A stretch of DNA of 64,000 nucleotides from Acetobacteraceae bacterium (GTDB lineage Bacteria > Pseudomonadota > Alphaproteobacteria > Acetobacterales > Acetobacteraceae): the NCBI GenBank assembly GCA_024280945.1, contig JAMXLO010000115.1, positions 1-64,000 of the forward strand, read 5' to 3'. The notes below the pieces were generated by a model that saw only the letters and a program-made list of their open reading frames with translations, was not told the DNA's origin and ran no database searches. Shown in pieces: positions 26,924 to 35,024 of the stretch. The translations under genes and the position numbers were made by a program. The stretch's first letter is position 1; each line of letters begins with the position of its first letter.

Positions 26924-28105
26924 ATGGTCAATGTCGATCGCTGCCTGAACGTCTGGGATCTCCGGTCGGCGGCGCAGCGACGCCTGCCAAAGGGCGTTTT
27001 CGAATTCGTCGATCGCGCCACCGAAGATCATCTGGCGGTCACCAACAACCGCTCCGCCTTCGAGCGTATCAAATTGCGCCATCGTGCGTTGGTGGACGTC
27101 TCCGGCCGCAGCGTCGCCACCACCTTGTTCGGAAAGCCGGCCAGCCTGCCCATGGCGATCGCACCGACCGGTGCCGCCGGCCTGTGCTGGCATGAAGGTG
27201 AGCTGGAACTCGCCAAGGCGGCAGCGAAGGCGCAGGTCCCGCTCACACTCTCTACCGCGTCGATGACGCCGATGGAGAAGATCGCGGCAGTGGGCGGGCG
27301 GCTGTGGTTCCAGCTCTATGTCTGGAAGCAGCGCGAGCTGTCGCATCAGTTGATCCAGCGGGCCAACCGCAACGGCTTCGAGGCACTGATCGTCACTGTC
27401 GACTCGCCGGTCTCCCCCAACCGAGAATACAACACGCATAACGGCTTCGGCCTGCCGTTCGTGCCGACATTGCGCTTCACGCTGGACATGGCGCGGCATC
27501 CCGCCTGGACCGGTGGCGTGTTGATGCGGTACTTCACGTCCGGCCGGTTCCCCCGCCACGAGAACTATCCTGAAGAATACCAGTCCTCGATCCTCAGCGG
27601 TGTCGGCTCGCGCGACGCGCTGCGCGCAGATTCGCTGGTGTGGGAGGATGTGGCAAAATTCCGCGACATGTGGCCTGGTGTGCTGATGCTGAAGGGCGTC
27701 AACCGGCCGGATGATGCCATCAAGGCGCTGAGCTATGGGATCGACGGAATCGTCGTCTCCAACCATGGCGGCCGCAACATGGACAGCGCCGCGGCATCAT
27801 TGGATGTGCTACCGGAGATTGCGGAAGCCGTCGGCGATAAAATGACGTTGATCCTGGATTCAGGCGTGCGCCGTGGCTCCGACATCGTGAAGGCACTCGC
27901 GCTGGGGGCCAAGGCGGTCCTGACCGGGCGCGCGACCCTTTATGGAACCGCGGTGGGCGGCGAGGCTGGCGCGCTGCGGGCGATCAACATCCTGAAGAAC
28001 GAGGCCGATAAGACGATGGCCTATACCGGCTGCCGCACGGTGGACGAAGTCTCCACGGATATTTTCTGGGGTTATCGCGGGGGCAACCGCTTGATGGGCG
28101 TCTGA
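26924..28105 (+). CDS. FMN-dependent alpha-hydroxy-acid oxidase/dehydrogenase, copy 2
   Basis: A 393-residue tandem paralogue of the preceding gene. Nearly every family block is repeated, including LCWHEGELELAKAAAKA, GGRLWFQLYVWKQRE, SNHGGRNMDS with the active-site His, and RRGSDIVKALALGAKAVL. It is shorter by 12 residues through small losses near residue 120 and at the C-terminus. The two copies diverge most in the lid after PSRE/FTLD (residues 180-230), where substrate choice is set, so they may act on different hydroxy acids. It starts 10 bases after copy 1. Confidence 0.92.
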   Translation: MVNVDRCLNVWDLRSAAQRRLPKGVFEFVDRATEDHLAVTNNRSAFERIKLRHRALVDVSGRSVATTLFGKPASLPMAIAPTGAAGLCWHEGELELAKAAAKAQVPLTLSTASMTPMEKIAAVGGRLWFQLYVWKQRELSHQLIQRANRNGFEALIVTVDSPVSPNREYNTHNGFGLPFVPTLRFTLDMARHPAWTGGVLMRYFTSGRFPRHENYPEEYQSSILSGVGSRDALRADSLVWEDVAKFRDMWPGVLMLKGVNRPDDAIKALSYGIDGIVVSNHGGRNMDSAAASLDVLPEIAEAVGDKMTLILDSGVRRGSDIVKALALGAKAVLTGRATLYGTAVGGEAGALRAINILKNEADKTMAYTGCRTVDEVSTDIFWGYRGGNRLMGV

Positions 28106-28239
28106 GCGATCGCGCAACCGGCCCCCAGCAACATGGCGCCGGTCGCCATGGACGAAATCGCAATGCCGATCGCCGCACCCGCCAGCCAGGCGTTCCCTGG
28201 TCGGCGCGGTTCACTGGCTTCCTTGCCTCTGTGCATCAT
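28072..28239 (-). CDS. Possible small single-helix membrane protein
   Basis: A 55-codon frame opposite the end of the second oxidase gene (34-base overlap). A charged N-terminus (MMHRGKEASEPRRPG) is followed by one hydrophobic helix, about residues 18-45. An AGGAG lies 10 bases before the ATG. No family recognised. Overlap with a confirmed gene lowers confidence. Confidence 0.3.
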   Translation of the reverse strand: MMHRGKEASEPRRPGNAWLAGAAIGIAISSMATGAMLLGAGCAIAQTPIKRLPPR

Positions 28240-28292
28240 CGAGTCTCTACTCCTGTATTCCATGGTATCTCTCTGACCTGCGGAGGCAAAGC

Positions 28293-29936
28293 GTGGCTGA
28301 CACCGTCGATCCGGTGACTGTCTCGGTCGTGCAGCACCGGTTGCACGCCATCGTTGAAGAGATGGGCGAGGCAATGCTGCGCACGTCGTATTCCCAAATC
28401 CTTAACTCGAGCCGCGATTTCTCCACGGCGATCTGCGATCTGAACGGCAGGCTGATCGCCCAGGCCGAGCACGTCCCGATTCATGTGGGCGCATTGCCTT
28501 GGGCGGCGAAGGCGGTGACCGAGTTTTTCGCCGACGACATCCATCCAGGCGACGTCTTCCTGCTGAATGATCCCTATCACGGCGGCAATCACATCCCCGA
28601 CCTCACCGCCTTCGTGCCGATCTTCGCGGGCGACAAGCCGCTGTTCTGGTCGATCAATCGTGCGCACCAGAGCGACATCGGCGGCTCGACACACGGCGCG
28701 TACAACGCCGCCGCGACCGAGATCTGGCAGGAGGGCATCCGCGTCACGCCATTGCGCCTTTACGATCGCGGCGTCGTGCGTCGCGACGTGCTGGAAATGC
28801 TGGTCACCAACGTGCGCCACCCGCACGACTTCCGCGGCGATCTCGCGGCGATGATCGGTTCGGCGCATGTCGGTCAGCGACGGATGCTGGCGCTCACGTC
28901 TGAATTTGGCTGGGATACGACGCTTGCAGCGATCGAAGCCGTGCTGGACGGTGCCGAGCGCCAGGCCCGCGCGGTGATCGCAACGTGGAAGGACGGCGTG
29001 TATCATGGTGAGTCGTTTCTCGACGACGACGGCCATGGTTACACCGACATCCATGTGCGCGCGACCGTCACCAAGCGTGGCAGCGACCTGACCATCGATC
29101 TATCCGACTCACACGAGCAGGTGGTTGGGTTCGTCAACTCGTCCTATCCCAATATGCGTTCTGCGGTCGTCGTGGCACTTGCCTATCTGATCGATCCGCA
29201 CACTCCAAAGAATGACGGTGCCTTCCGTCCGCTTGAGGTGATCGCCAAGCCCGGAACGGTCGTGTGGGCCAACGAGGGTGCGCCGGTGACGCTCTGCACC
29301 AACCACTGTTCGCAGGAGATCATCGAGGCGATCATCAAGGCTTTGGCGCCGGCCTGTCCGGATCGAGCGATGGCGGGGTGGGGGCGGCGTTTCCGTATCG
29401 CGATCCAGGGACGCGACCCGCGCACACAGAAACCGTTCATCTGGCACATGTTCCAGGCGAGGCCCGGCGGTGGTGCCTCGCCGGTGGGCGATGGTTGGCC
29501 TGCGGCGGGCGAGTGGCAGGCGGCAGGCGGCATCAAGTTCGGCAGCCTTGAGGTGACCGAGGTGCGGTTCCCCTTGTTCTTCCGCACACATGAGTTCCGC
29601 CCCGGATCAGGTGGCGACGGACAATACCGCGGCGGACCGGGATGCACGCTGGAGATGGTGGCCGAGATCGACGAACCGGCGCGGGGCAATACGGCTGGCG
29701 ATGGCGTGAAGTACGGGGCATGCGGGATCCTGGGCGGAAAGAATGGTTTGCCGCATCGCTACGTCCTCCACTCCGAGGGCCGGCAGCAGCGCGCGCTCAA
29801 GACCAAGGAGGTCGGCATCGAGATCCGACCGGGCGATGTGTTTCGGATTGAGTCAGGTGGCGGTGGCGGGTGGGGCGATCCCGCCAGGCGCGATCCGGCG
29901 GCCCGTCGACAGGACGCGATCAATGGTTTCGTCTGA
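28293..29936 (+). CDS. hyuB: Hydantoinase B / 5-oxoprolinase B-type subunit
   Basis: A 547-residue HyuB-family subunit of ATP-dependent hydantoinase, 5-oxoprolinase or acetone-carboxylase-like complexes. Family landmarks: DPVTVSVVQHRLHAIVEEMG at the N-terminus, SRDFSTAICD, LIAQAEHVPIHVGALP, LNDPYHGGNHIPDL and the C-terminal GGPGCTLEMV with the glycine-rich ESGGGGGWGDP. Start is GTG 28293 with CGGAGG upstream. The partner hyuA follows after 93 bases containing two hairpins. The pair hydrolyses or carboxylates a cyclic amide or ketone substrate; sequence alone does not say which. Confidence 0.92.
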   Translation: MADTVDPVTVSVVQHRLHAIVEEMGEAMLRTSYSQILNSSRDFSTAICDLNGRLIAQAEHVPIHVGALPWAAKAVTEFFADDIHPGDVFLLNDPYHGGNHIPDLTAFVPIFAGDKPLFWSINRAHQSDIGGSTHGAYNAAATEIWQEGIRVTPLRLYDRGVVRRDVLEMLVTNVRHPHDFRGDLAAMIGSAHVGQRRMLALTSEFGWDTTLAAIEAVLDGAERQARAVIATWKDGVYHGESFLDDDGHGYTDIHVRATVTKRGSDLTIDLSDSHEQVVGFVNSSYPNMRSAVVVALAYLIDPHTPKNDGAFRPLEVIAKPGTVVWANEGAPVTLCTNHCSQEIIEAIIKALAPACPDRAMAGWGRRFRIAIQGRDPRTQKPFIWHMFQARPGGGASPVGDGWPAAGEWQAAGGIKFGSLEVTEVRFPLFFRTHEFRPGSGGDGQYRGGPGCTLEMVAEIDEPARGNTAGDGVKYGACGILGGKNGLPHRYVLHSEGRQQRALKTKEVGIEIRPGDVFRIESGGGGGWGDPARRDPAARRQDAINGFV

Positions 29937-29945
29937 TACCAACTT

Positions 29946-29995
29946 CTCCCCCTCCCCTTGCGGGAGGGGAGCCTGCCCCGGACTTGATCCGGGGG
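29946..29995. repeat. Two adjacent palindromic repeats between hyuB and hyuA
   Basis: First hairpin CTCCCC...GGGGAG with loop TTGC (29946-29971), second CCCCGGA...TCCGGGG (29976-29995). The first shares its CCCTCCCCTTGCGGGAGGG core with the hairpin at 59061-59089 and nearly with 57214-57235, so this is a dispersed element. It lies inside an apparent operon and may cut or stabilise the transcript. Confidence 0.75.
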
Positions 29996-30029
29996 CGGGG
30001 GGAGGGGGCGTCGCCGCCGGCACACTGCC

Positions 30030-32066
30030 ATGCTGAAGGTTGGCATCGATGTCGGCGGTACCTTCACGGACCTTGTCGCAATCGACGACAGCGGCCACTC
30101 CAGCCTGGCAAAGGTGGCATCGACGCCGGAAGACCCCTCGATCGGCGTCATGCAGGGCCTCGACCGGCTGGCAAAACTCCTTCGGTTGTCCCGCGCCGAA
30201 CTCCTCGCCCAGACCGAGCGAATCGTGCATGGCACGACGGTCGCCACAAATGCGCTGCTCGAGCACAAGGGCGCGAAGGTCGGCCTTCTCACCACCGAAG
30301 GCCACCGTGACGTCATCGAGATGCGCGAGGGACTGAAGGACGACCGATACAATCTGCGCATGCCGCCGCCGCTGCAGCTTGTGCCGCGTGCGCTGCGCCT
30401 TGGCGTCACCGAGCGCATGCGCGCCGACGGCACTACGGAGACGCCGCTTGACCACACCTCGCTCGCAACCTCGATCGAGGCGCTGAAGCGGGCCGGCGTC
30501 GAAGCGGTCGCAGTCTGCTATCTGCACGCGTACCGCGATCCCAGCCACGAACGCGAGACCGCGGGCCTGCTCGCCCAGGCCATGCCGGAGGCATACGTAT
30601 CGCTGTCCTGCGACGTGTTTCCGCAGATCAAGGAATTCGATCGCGTCTCCACCACCGTCGTCAACGCCTATGTCGGCCCAGCGCTGTCGCGCTATCTGAC
30701 CAGGCTCCAGCAGCGGCTGACCGATGCTGGCTTCGAAGGACCGGTCCTGATCATCCAGTCCCATGGCGGCGTCGCACCGATCGCCGAGTCAGCTCGCCTT
30801 GCCGCCGGTGGTGTGCTGTCCGGTCCTGCCGGCGGTGTCGCCGGCAGTCGGTACGCGACACGGTTGTTGGGCACCGACAACCTGATCCCATTCGACATGG
30901 GCGGCACCAGCACCGACATATGCCTGATCGTCGACGGCGAGCCGGCGTTGGTCAGCGGCCGTGGCATCGGCGGCCACCGCCTGGCCTTGAACAGCCTCGA
31001 CATTGTCAGCCTCGGTGCTGGGGGCGGATCGATCGGCCGGGTCGATGCCGGGGGGATTCTGCACGTCGGGCCGGCAAGTGCCGGCGCGGTGCCTGGCCCG
31101 GCATGCTACGGCCGCGGCGGTACCGAGCCCACCGTGACCGACGCCAATCTCGTTCTGGGCTATCTCGACCCCGGCCATTTTCTCGGCGGCAGCGCCGAAC
31201 TCGATGAGGCTGCCGCGAATGCGGCATTGGACCATTTGGCGGCCAATCTCGGGATCGACCGCATCGCAGCAGCCGAGGGTGTGCATCGGGTCGTCAACAC
31301 CAACATGGCGGAGGGCATCCGTCTCGTCTCGGTGCGTCGCGGCGTGGACCCGCGTCGCTTCGCGCTGTTGTCATTTGGCGGCGCGGCGGGTCTGCACGTA
31401 ACCGATGTGGCGCGCCAGCTCGATCTGGCCCGCGTGGTAGTGCCACGGGTCGCTGCGGTGCTCTCCGCCTGGGGAATGCTGGCGACCGACCTGCGCTTCG
31501 AGGTGTCACGCACGCATATCGGTGACACGGCGCGGCTCGATGGCGCTGGCATCAAACGGCTGTTCGCCGAAATGGAGCGGGAGGGTCTGGCACGTCTGCG
31601 CGCGTCGTTCGACGGACCAGTCCGCGTCCAACGTTCGGTCGAGATGCGCTACGGCGAGCAGATCTTCGAGATCGCTGTCCCGCTGGACGACATCAACTGG
31701 GACGTCGACGACCCACTGCCGCAGATCGTCGAGCGCTTCCATAGCCGCCACGAGGAACTCTACACCTATGCGTTGCGCGATCAGGACGCGGTGCTGGTGA
31801 ATGCGCGCGCGGCGGTGATCGGTGTGCTGCCGGCCGTGCCGCAGGAACCGCTGCGTGAGGCACGGGGGGATGCAGCATCACGGGGTCAGCGTCGCGTCTG
31901 GCTTCGCCAGTGGATCACGTTACCGGTCTTCGAGTTCGAAGATCTGGCGCCACGGCAAGTGATCGATGGTCCCGCCATTGTCGAATCAGCCATGACGACG
32001 GTGTTGCTGCGTCCCGGAAACCGCGCGGTTGTCACTCCGCACGGCTGGCTCGACATCAAGGTATAG
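30030..32066 (+). CDS. hyuA: Hydantoinase A / 5-oxoprolinase A-type subunit
   Basis: A 678-residue ATP-dependent subunit that pairs with HyuB. The actin-like ATPase start LKVGIDVGGTFTDLVAID, the VHGTTVATNALLE segment, DMGGTSTDICLI and the SLGAGGGSIGRVD block are all diagnostic of the HyuA/OplAH family. The C-terminal hydantoinase-A domain includes RPGNRAVVTPHGWL. Length is usual. It overlaps nothing and is followed tail to tail by the WecA-type gene. It forms the end of the catabolic block and should be co-expressed with hyuB. Confidence 0.92.
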   Translation: MLKVGIDVGGTFTDLVAIDDSGHSSLAKVASTPEDPSIGVMQGLDRLAKLLRLSRAELLAQTERIVHGTTVATNALLEHKGAKVGLLTTEGHRDVIEMREGLKDDRYNLRMPPPLQLVPRALRLGVTERMRADGTTETPLDHTSLATSIEALKRAGVEAVAVCYLHAYRDPSHERETAGLLAQAMPEAYVSLSCDVFPQIKEFDRVSTTVVNAYVGPALSRYLTRLQQRLTDAGFEGPVLIIQSHGGVAPIAESARLAAGGVLSGPAGGVAGSRYATRLLGTDNLIPFDMGGTSTDICLIVDGEPALVSGRGIGGHRLALNSLDIVSLGAGGGSIGRVDAGGILHVGPASAGAVPGPACYGRGGTEPTVTDANLVLGYLDPGHFLGGSAELDEAAANAALDHLAANLGIDRIAAAEGVHRVVNTNMAEGIRLVSVRRGVDPRRFALLSFGGAAGLHVTDVARQLDLARVVVPRVAAVLSAWGMLATDLRFEVSRTHIGDTARLDGAGIKRLFAEMEREGLARLRASFDGPVRVQRSVEMRYGEQIFEIAVPLDDINWDVDDPLPQIVERFHSRHEELYTYALRDQDAVLVNARAAVIGVLPAVPQEPLREARGDAASRGQRRVWLRQWITLPVFEFEDLAPRQVIDGPAIVESAMTTVLLRPGNRAVVTPHGWLDIKV

Positions 32067-32108
32067 TGCATGCACCGGACCGACACCCAGCAGGAAGCCA
32101 ACTATCGG

Positions 32109-33182
32109 CTATCGGCTTGATTCAACGACCGGCGTCCTACTCGAGACAGTTTGCCGGTTGAGCAGTATGCCGACAACAACCGTGTGGCCGAGCGCGATAA
32201 GCACCCAGGCGACGGCGAAAACGGTCGGTTCCATGCCGTAATAGTCGCCGAGAATACCAAATCCGCCTAAGACCGCTGCAGCAGCATTGATGACCAGTGG
32301 CACTGTGGGCGTTGGAACACCCGCAGCCTCGAGGAGGTGGTGCAAGTGTTGTCTGTCCCCTTGGAACGGGTTTCTGCCGGCAAACACTCTCCGGAAGAAT
32401 AGGCTCGCCGTATCGACCATCGGTATGGAAAGAACCATGCTGCAAGCCAGCAGATGCATGCCTAGTCCCCGCAGCTCGAGCAAGAACCAGCAAATGGCAT
32501 ATCCGAGCATCATGGTCCCGGCATCGCCCATGAAGACCAAGGCGCGTCTTCTCCATGGAGTGCGATGATTGAAGGCGAGGAATGCCAGCAACGGGACAAC
32601 CAATCGAATAATGATGGTTGGCATGTCTGCCGAGCCCTTCAGATCGGCGCCGATTCCCAACCAGGTCAGGCCGATCACGACTAGGCCCCCGGCCATGCCG
32701 TCGATCCCGTCCACCATATTGACGGCATTGATGATCCAAGAAATGACGAAGAGCGTAAGACAAATGCCAATTGGCATTGTCCAGCTATCCAGCATCGGGA
32801 TCCGTGGGATCCGCCCCAACGTCAGCAGGGGCAATCCACTGGCGAATACCAGTAACAGCGCCGCCACTAATTGCGCCGCGAGCTTGTTGGAGGGAGGCAG
32901 ATCGATCGCATCGTCGATGCTGCCGACAATCACCAGGAATCCCATCCCAACCAGCAGCAGGGAATACTCCTGGAGAAGATTGAACTGGAGCGCGGTACCA
33001 AGTACGAATGCAACATAGATGCTTAGGCCGCCGACCGTTGGTATCTCGCCAATATGCGTCTTCCGCCCGCCCGGCCGGTCCAGAAGACTGAGCCTCGACG
33101 CATGAGACCTCGCAACTGCTAGAAGCAGGATGCTGAGAATGGCCAAAGTTATGAGCTGGGGGATGAGAGTTTTCGCAGTCAT
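32109..33182 (-). CDS. WecA/MraY-type undecaprenyl-phosphate sugar-1-phosphate transferase
   Basis: Integral membrane enzyme (357 residues, about 10-11 helices) that loads the first sugar-1-phosphate onto undecaprenyl phosphate. Catalytic motifs: GSIDDAIDLP (Mg site), NMVDGIDGMAGG, FMGDAGTMMLGY and the family signature histidines in GDRQHLHHLLEAAG. This pattern is WecA-like (GlcNAc-1-P) rather than MraY. It is the second gene behind the WecG/TagA transferase, 156 bases apart, in the left arm of the divergent polysaccharide locus. Confidence 0.92.
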   Translation of the reverse strand: MTAKTLIPQLITLAILSILLLAVARSHASRLSLLDRPGGRKTHIGEIPTVGGLSIYVAFVLGTALQFNLLQEYSLLLVGMGFLVIVGSIDDAIDLPPSNKLAAQLVAALLLVFASGLPLLTLGRIPRIPMLDSWTMPIGICLTLFVISWIINAVNMVDGIDGMAGGLVVIGLTWLGIGADLKGSADMPTIIIRLVVPLLAFLAFNHRTPWRRRALVFMGDAGTMMLGYAICWFLLELRGLGMHLLACSMVLSIPMVDTASLFFRRVFAGRNPFQGDRQHLHHLLEAAGVPTPTVPLVINAAAAVLGGFGILGDYYGMEPTVFAVAWVLIALGHTVVVGILLNRQTVSSRTPVVESSR

Positions 33183-33338
33183 CCTTAGGCGCCCGTGCGA
33201 TATGCTCGACGTTGCTCCAGAAGAAACGCGCGCGCGCGAACTTCAGTCTGAAGCGTGCTCTCAGCTTCTCGGCTCGCCGGCTGATTGCCTGGCCGCGTCG
33301 CTCGACTCGCGCTCCTGCTAATTAGCTGCATCATGCGT

Positions 33339-34169
33339 TCACTGCTTCAGCCAGCGCGGTGGCGCCACTTTGTGCAGCCCTCTGTCCAGAAGCCCATGCG
33401 CGAGCGCAGCCCAAAAGGGCCCGTGCTCCACCACGTTGCGATAGACGAGGCGGCGTGGTTCGCGGGCAAGTCGGTACAGCCACCTCAGATTGAGTCTATC
33501 AACCAACGCCGGATAATAGTGAAAACCCTTGCAGAGGTGATCAAGATAGCCTCCGCAGGTAAAGCCAACGCCTTTCCAGCCCGCATCGGCGAGAGCGACA
33601 AGAAACGCCTCCTGTCGAGGCGCTCCCATTCCGCAAATGACGATCTCTGGGCTCAGCCGGCATACCCAATCGATCAGCTCTTGCCGGGGCCGGTAGCCGT
33701 CCATCACGCCGATGATCGAAATCCCCGGGTAGTTGTCAGCAATGCGTTTGGCAGCGATCTCCGCGACACCCGGCTTGCTCCCGAGAAGTACGGTACTGTA
33801 CTTCTGCCAGGCAGCAAGCTCGAATACCGGCGGCGCCAGTGACGTGCTGTCGAAACTTACCCGTTCCATCGGGAAGCGGTGCAGTTGGCGAGCCGCGACA
33901 GCCAGCCCAATGCCATCACAGAACACCAGATCCATCTTCTCAAGATTCCGGAGATAGCTCTCGTCGCAAGTTGCTACCCGGACGCTGTATGGATTTACGA
34001 AAGTGACGAGACGGGCACGGTCCGGCCTCGTGGCGAACAGCTTACGCACCAGATAGAAGGCATCTTCGAGCGACTGGGCTTTCGAGAGCGGAAGTCCGAA
34101 TAGTGACATCGATCCCATATTCGAGCTGTTACCAACGCCGTCATCGACCGTTGGCGCTTGTATTGGCAT
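33339..34169 (-). CDS. WecG/TagA/CpsF family glycosyltransferase
   Basis: GT26-family enzyme (276 residues) that adds the second sugar, often an N-acetylmannosamine derivative, to the lipid-linked primer. Signatures: VTFVNPYSVRVA, FCDGIGLAVAAR, LLGSKPGVAE, VICGMGAPRQE and the C-terminal NLRWLYRLAREPRRL. Start at ATG 34169. With the WecA-type enzyme downstream it would form the initiating module of the polysaccharide repeat unit. Sugar identity cannot be read from sequence. Confidence 0.92.
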   Translation of the reverse strand: MPIQAPTVDDGVGNSSNMGSMSLFGLPLSKAQSLEDAFYLVRKLFATRPDRARLVTFVNPYSVRVATCDESYLRNLEKMDLVFCDGIGLAVAARQLHRFPMERVSFDSTSLAPPVFELAAWQKYSTVLLGSKPGVAEIAAKRIADNYPGISIIGVMDGYRPRQELIDWVCRLSPEIVICGMGAPRQEAFLVALADAGWKGVGFTCGGYLDHLCKGFHYYPALVDRLNLRWLYRLAREPRRLVYRNVVEHGPFWAALAHGLLDRGLHKVAPPRWLKQ

Positions 34170-35024
34170 CGCGGGTGTCTCTCCTTCAAGCGAGCGAACC
34201 GGCCGTCACAGCCAGACCTGTCTTCTTAAACTGCTGGTTCACAGCGAACTGCAATCCACCCCTATGGCGCACGGCGGTCACTCCAAGAATCAACTGGTGG
34301 CAAACAGAGTGATGGCAACAAACAGATTCGCCAGGGGTAGCGTGTCTCCTCTGATAGTGAAGCAGAGCATCACGCACTGGCACCTTGCCATGGATAACTG
34401 CGCGGTCTCCCGTGAATGGTATGTCTCGCAGGAACATCTCGTGCCTGGCATCGCGAATCCGTGACTGCGCATTTTTCTCTAGGCACGTCCGTGACTGCGC
34501 ATTTTTCTCTAGGCACGGCATCCTGCATGTAATCCCAGCTTCGTTAACGTTAATGGCAGCGCCGGTTTCGCCTCCACCCAGAAGGACTCGACCTCGACTC
34601 GATCCGTTCACATCTGCTCAATGGTCAGCGTCATGCGCATATCTTCGTGTCGAGGCCCGTTTAGGCGAGACCCCAGGTAGAAGTATGCCGATCGTGGCAG
34701 TCCTCTGTTTGCATGCGGAAGCTGGGGGCTTTACGGGTGCCATTCCAATCCATGGCCGAGACCCTGCTCGCGTTCTCGCGAGGCATCGGCAGAACATGCC
34801 CAATGATGTACCCCTGAATAGATATAATCTGGAGTGACGGCTGGCATTAACTACGGAGTGCGATGCAGCGGGAACGCGGGCACGGACCGATGCGCATTGC
34901 CGGGCAGCAGCGCGTGATCAACCTCGGATCGTCAGGGTGATGCGGGCAGCCAACCGGAGTTGGCGGCGCGAGGAGAAAGTGGCCCCGGACGACAGGACTG
35001 ACGGCAGACACGGATGAAGATGCC
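34170..35024. promoter_or_regulatory. Divergent control region of the polysaccharide locus
   Basis: An 855-base stretch with no supported gene, between the minus-strand WecG gene and the plus-strand Wzc gene. It is long for this compact genome and contains a perfect tandem 30-base repeat at 34458-34517. Promoters for both arms should lie here; I could not assign -35/-10 elements reliably. Confidence 0.5.
34458..34517. repeat. Perfect tandem duplication, two 30-base units
   Basis: Two identical adjacent copies (34458-34487 and 34488-34517) beginning TCCGTGACTGCGCATTTTTC and ending AGGCACG. The unit is AT-richer than its surroundings. Possible regulator binding site or slippage product in the divergent promoter region. 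Confidence 0.9.

Noticed and set aside
34186-34611. Minus-strand frame containing a repeated NAQSR-type peptide
   Set aside because: The peptide repeat only reflects the 30-base DNA duplication; no start signal or family.
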